Positions 60,397-64,000 of a DNA stretch of 64,000 nt are shown in pieces. The translations under genes were made by a program, and so were the position numbers. Position 1 is the first letter of the stretch; every line of letters begins with the position of its first letter. The stretch is taken from NCBI GenBank assembly GCA_020091685.1, contig CM034605.1, positions 13,612,635 through 13,676,634 of the forward strand, in the 5' to 3' direction. This DNA comes from Lutjanus erythropterus. Lineage: Eukaryota > Chordata > Actinopteri > Lutjaniformes > Lutjanidae. The notes under the pieces were generated by a model. The model ran no database searches, was not told the origin of the DNA, and worked only from the letters and a program-made list of their open reading frames with translations.

Positions 60397-60414
60397 CAGC
60401 AGCAGCAGCAGCAG
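60397..60414. repeat. (CAG)6 tract in promoter/leader region
   Basis: Six perfect CAG units on the plus strand, read as CTG on the asap2 sense strand. Confidence 0.9.
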
Positions 60415-60725
60415 CGGTGTTACACGCTGCTGGCTCGTTGCCGCTCACACACACCGCGCTTTGCTACAAGGTGATGGGTGAAGGTTTTAGATCCCTCCTG
60501 GCTCTCGGCCCACTACTCTATTTCCGTTCAGGTGGCCCTCTGGTCCCAGAAGAAAGTGAGGTTTCCGCGATTATCCTCCCTCGGTGTTCCCAGACCTCCG
60601 ACGCGGGGTAGGTTGGACAACTTCTTCCTCCTCGGCTCGCCCGGGGAAACAACAACCAGGCGTTTTCAACGGGAGCGCAAGAAATTGACAAAGGTAGAGG
60701 AGGAGATTCAATGGACGCTCAGTAG

Positions 60726-60761
60726 CCAATGGGAGACCCCAGCTGGTAATTGGGAGCCAAT
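60726..60761. promoter_or_regulatory. CCAAT-box cluster (NF-Y type) upstream of asap2
   Basis: Three CCAAT pentamers lie within 36 bp: CCAAT on the plus strand at 60726-60730 and 60757-60761, and on the minus strand (ATTGG) at 60749-60753. The contexts AGCCAATGGG and AGCCAATCAG match the NF-Y preference. NF-Y sites usually sit 60-100 bp upstream of CpG-island promoter starts and work in both orientations. If used for asap2, the start would be near 60,630-60,690. Confidence 0.45.
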
Positions 60762-62924
60762 CAGGATTCACGGAAGGCGTGAACTCGTGTTGCCTTCAAA
60801 TGCTCCTCGTAAATTTAGAGACGTGTGCATTAAAGCCCTCAACTGCCTTACTGAAAGTTTCACCGGTCAGTTGAGGCTATGCCAAAGAAATAAAGCACCT
60901 TGTGAAAAGGGAATTAAAGTTAGTATGTGTAATGTTATGTAAATTTCTAAAACTTAACCAACTGATACTTTGAAATATCTCTATAATGACGGATATATGG
61001 TACTCTGTTGGTTTAAATTTTCAAGTTTCAGCAAGCAAAAATGTTTGACAGTAAAAACAACACAAAAAAAGAGCAGATGCCCTGGTCAAAAAACGCAGGA
61101 TGGTTATAGAAAAATAGATGAAATTAAAGTGATTAAATTAACTCTGTAACCTTGTCCTGTCATCCATTCTACTCACTATCATAGTGAGCTCACTATATAG
61201 TGAAGAAGAAACACTTTCAGATGGTATACTTACATCATTGCCATTGTTCTTCTTTCAGAGCAATGCATTGTGGTATATATTGCTTGGTTAGTGACCATTA
61301 GTTGTACACTACTTTTGTTTGTACACAACCATAGTCTTTTTTTCTTATTAATCTAATCTTCTTGCTAAATTCCAATTATTTGTATTTATGAAGTAAACGT
61401 AACAGCATGTCATTGATTTCTTCCTTTTAAAATAAAAACGCTATAAGTTATTTCTGCTTTATTTATTTTATGTTCAATTTTGTTGCTCCTCTTGTCTTTT
61501 TCTGTTTGATACTACCCTTTGTTTTGTTTTTCATTGCTTTATGTATTTGTGTGAACACTGCTGATGTTGTCCTTTAACACCATGTGTGTTGAAAGTTTGA
61601 AATAAAGTGGGTAAAGACTACTTTTATGTAAACCTTGAGGTCAAGTTTCTTTCTTATGTGTGAGTCTATGTTTTACAGAATTGACCAAGTGCATGTAAAC
61701 TGGGGATTTATAACATCAAATTATTGCAGTGCTTCTAAATAAGGTCATATTTTTTCTCTTCTTCTCCTCCTAATTAGTTTCTTTTGTCCATGTAAATATA
61801 TATTTTAGGTCTAATTCTCAGTGGGGAAAAATCCTCAAGGACTGCATTTGGTTTAAATCTGATTTTGGTGCAGTTATGTTCACCTGTGAAGGCATTAGCA
61901 GCAAAGATTTGCAGAAATTTTGATTTATGCAGCATTAGGGGGCACAATTTCAAGTGTATTTTGTCCATAGATAGTGTTAATGGCATAAATGCCTCATTAC
62001 CATGGATATTCGTAAAACTTTTGGTCAGAAATAAAAACAAGATCGTCTGGATCTGAATCAATGGTAACATATAGGTTGCTATGCTTATAATATACTTCCA
62101 AGATCAATTAGCAAAGACTACCTTTCTGCTGTAGTATTGGGAAGAAGACCATCAATGATATTTGACTGATGTTTATTTTTTCCCAAACATTGCTACACAT
62201 CTGACACCTAAATGATAAGTTAAATAAAACATTCATCTCACAAAAGGCACCAATCCAGTACAGGGTATGTGTGGTTCAAATATTTCCTACAGCATTTAAA
62301 AGCAGCATCTTCATTACGGCACCAGTAGTAGATTCCGTCTTAAGGTGGAGATATGAAAGGCGGTCAGCTGTGTGAAAATGATGTAGCATCATAGTGGAAA
62401 TGTGGCTTCATGCATGTTTCTGTGCAAATGTTTGTTAATGCATGTTTTTCCCTCTGTTACGTTAAATGTTGCCTTGGATGAGTGGCCCTGAAGACAAGTA
62501 GTAAATCCACAGTAGTTGTGACACAAATGTCAGAAGTGAAAACAAATGATGTGTACAACACACTGTAGGTTTTGTGCTTATTCAAATGTTCAAAGTACCG
62601 TCAAATGTGTGGCCTAAACAGTCAAGAATTAACTGGGCAACTGCTTAACTCAGTAAACTGCAGGAGAAAAGAACAAATTAAAACAATGAAATTAAAATGC
62701 TCACTTGACAAATAAATTGATTAACTGTAATTATAATCAATCACAGCAGTAGCAGAGGAGGAGAAGGATTGTAGAATTTCTTATTTAGGATAAAACACTG
62801 TTTGTGATATTCACATGTAAAAAAAAAAAAGTAGCCTAAATTGAAGTGATACTTTAAAAGCCAACCCTCTTTTACAAGGCTATCAAACAAACCTGTGAAT
62901 ATCTTTTAAAGGTGCTTTGGGGTG

Positions 62925-63190
62925 GCATTCAGAGCTCAGTGGGTTCAGAGTGCAGACTGGTTGCTGGAGAGGTGCCAGTTTACTTACTGAGCACTGTTGC
63001 CCTTGAGCAAGGCACTGAACCACAAACTGCTCAGGATGCAGTGCTCTGCAGCAGCCACATCACTCTGACATTTCTTCACAAGAGTTAAGGTCCTTTAGTC
63101 AGTGTTTCATGCTTGTGTGTGTAAATGAAAGAAAATGAGAAAGAAAAGGGAGAGAAAACATTGAGTTTACCCAAGTGGATTAATAAAGCA
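62925..63190 (+). repeat. SINE-like repeat (CCCTTGAGCAAGGCAC type)
   Basis: TTGCCCTTGAGCAAGGCACT then GAACCACAAACTGCTC and a closing GGATTAATAAAGC are hallmark words of a teleost repeat with a tRNA-like start. The left end was not resolved. Confidence 0.5.
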
Positions 63191-63981
63191 GTTTTTCTTT
63201 TTCTTTTCTTTTTTATCTTCAGATGGGCAGTTGTTAAATTCTTTTAATACGTGGAAACCCTAAAATGGAAACTCTCTTGCTTACTCTCCTGCTGTCCCCA
63301 TGATTATGTCAACAAAGTGTTCATTATCTGCATCGCCTGAATCCATTATTCATTTAATGGAAATGACGTGTCGATACAGAGACCCCCAACAACACAAACA
63401 TGCCTTTTATGACGACTAAACCACAGCTCAGTACTGTATAATATGTAACTTTGTATATTGACAATAGACAGCTGACGGGAGATATTTATTGTTACACCTC
63501 TGATACTGACAGGAAAATTATTCAGACTTCTGTGATGAATATTAGCACTGATGCTTTTAATGAGCCTTGATACTGTGCCATCACATGAATGAGATAAAAA
63601 GACTAATTAGGCCAGTAATTAACTATCAACTTTTTATGTGTGTGTGTGTGCTTCAAAGTTTACATGAAAGGAGCTACTGCAATATGCCCTTTGTGAGAGT
63701 TGTTTTTTGTGGGCCACAGCCAAAAATAAATGTGATTTTAAAAAAAAACATAAACATGGATCTCTCAAAATCCAGTGGGGAAAAAGTAGATAAGAAAGAA
63801 AACATTTGATCATTAGGCGCTGCCTAAAACTTGTGAAGATTCTCTGCCATGCTTGGATTTTTGTCAACAGGAGCTTGAAAAAACAACAGCGTCTGCTCCC
63901 AGAGTGCTTTTCCTGGGCTTTGGGATGAAAAATCTGCTGATGTTTCCCAGCTCATTCAGGCCCGGCAGGACAGCTACCGGT

Positions 63982-63989
63982 ATAAATAG
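63982..63989 (+). promoter_or_regulatory. TATA-like motif at right window edge
   Basis: TATAAATA in GGTATAAATAGTATC, preceded by a somewhat GC-richer stretch. It could be a core promoter of a plus-strand gene beyond the window, or chance. Confidence 0.15.
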
Positions 63990-64000
63990 TATCACAGCGG

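Larger units (their letters stand above)
60225..60800 (-). promoter_or_regulatory. asap2: CpG-rich promoter and 5' leader region of asap2
   Basis: CpG dinucleotides are visibly dense here compared with the flanking AT-rich DNA (for example CCGCGTC, ACACCGCGC, GACGCGGG, GCTCGCCCGGGG). Three CCAAT/ATTGG motifs lie at its upstream end. No TATA box is evident on the minus strand. This is the pattern of a broad CpG-island promoter. The transcription start cannot be fixed from sequence, but 60,350-60,700 is likely (inference). Confidence 0.6.
60801..64000. other. Intergenic DNA upstream of asap2
   Basis: About 3.2 kb, AT-rich beyond the promoter. It contains a SINE-like repeat (62,925-63,190), an AATAAA at about 61,600 without a recognisable upstream gene, and a TATAAATA motif at the extreme right. 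No coding exon was recognised. Mammalian synteny would put mboat2 next, but nothing of it is visible. Confidence 0.6.

Noticed and set aside
60478-60942. 154-codon plus-strand open frame over the asap2 promoter
   Set aside because: It spans the CpG-rich promoter and CCAAT boxes. The predicted peptide has no recognisable domain, and the frame is explained by GC-rich composition.
61595-61610. AATAAA as the 3' end of an upstream plus-strand gene
   Set aside because: No coding sequence or splice-site pattern upstream within the window. Common by chance in AT-rich DNA.

Overview
This is a vertebrate nuclear DNA window, almost certainly from a ray-finned fish and probably a percomorph. The evidence is a split gene with GT-AG introns, many (CA)n/(TG)n tracts, and dozens of short non-coding repeats of kinds common in teleost introns. 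It holds one recognisable protein-coding gene, asap2 (ArfGAP with SH3 domain, ankyrin repeats and PH domain 2), on the minus strand. Nine coding exons are complete and the first bases of a probable tenth lie at the left edge. They join to 849 nt with no frame break (283 codons: 126+73+146+75+50+130+86+76+87 nt). This covers essentially the whole N-terminal BAR domain. The PH, ArfGAP, ankyrin, proline-rich and SH3 parts must lie to the left, outside the window. I cannot tell asap2a from asap2b.

Layout from right to left, in the direction of transcription. 60,800-64,000 is upstream intergenic DNA with one SINE-like repeat. About 60,200-60,800 is a CpG-rich promoter and leader region with three CCAAT boxes, trinucleotide repeats and two upstream ORFs. 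Exon 1 is at 60,057-60,182. Intron 1 is about 31 kb and ends at exon 2 (28,869-28,941). Intron 2 is about 12 kb. Exon 3 (16,848-16,993) and exon 4 (15,744-15,818) follow, then an 8.4-kb intron. Exon 5 is at 7,305-7,354, exon 6 at 3,489-3,618, exon 7 at 2,187-2,272, exon 8 at 1,951-2,026 and exon 9 at 1,740-1,826. The probable start of exon 10 is at 1-19.

The introns hold at least 13 copies of one AT-rich repeat family, several inverted-repeat elements (two with near-perfect 8-bp flanking duplications typical of hAT elements), tRNA-derived SINEs (two with target-site duplications), a degraded 3' end of an L1-type LINE, and several microsatellites. I found no other protein-coding gene, no functional RNA gene, no CRISPR array and no operon-like structure. 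The points most worth a second look are local: a strong-context upstream ORF ending in eight leucines in the asap2 leader, and CA or UG repeats directly beside the splice sites of exons 9 and 3. I saw no evidence for a novel multi-gene system.
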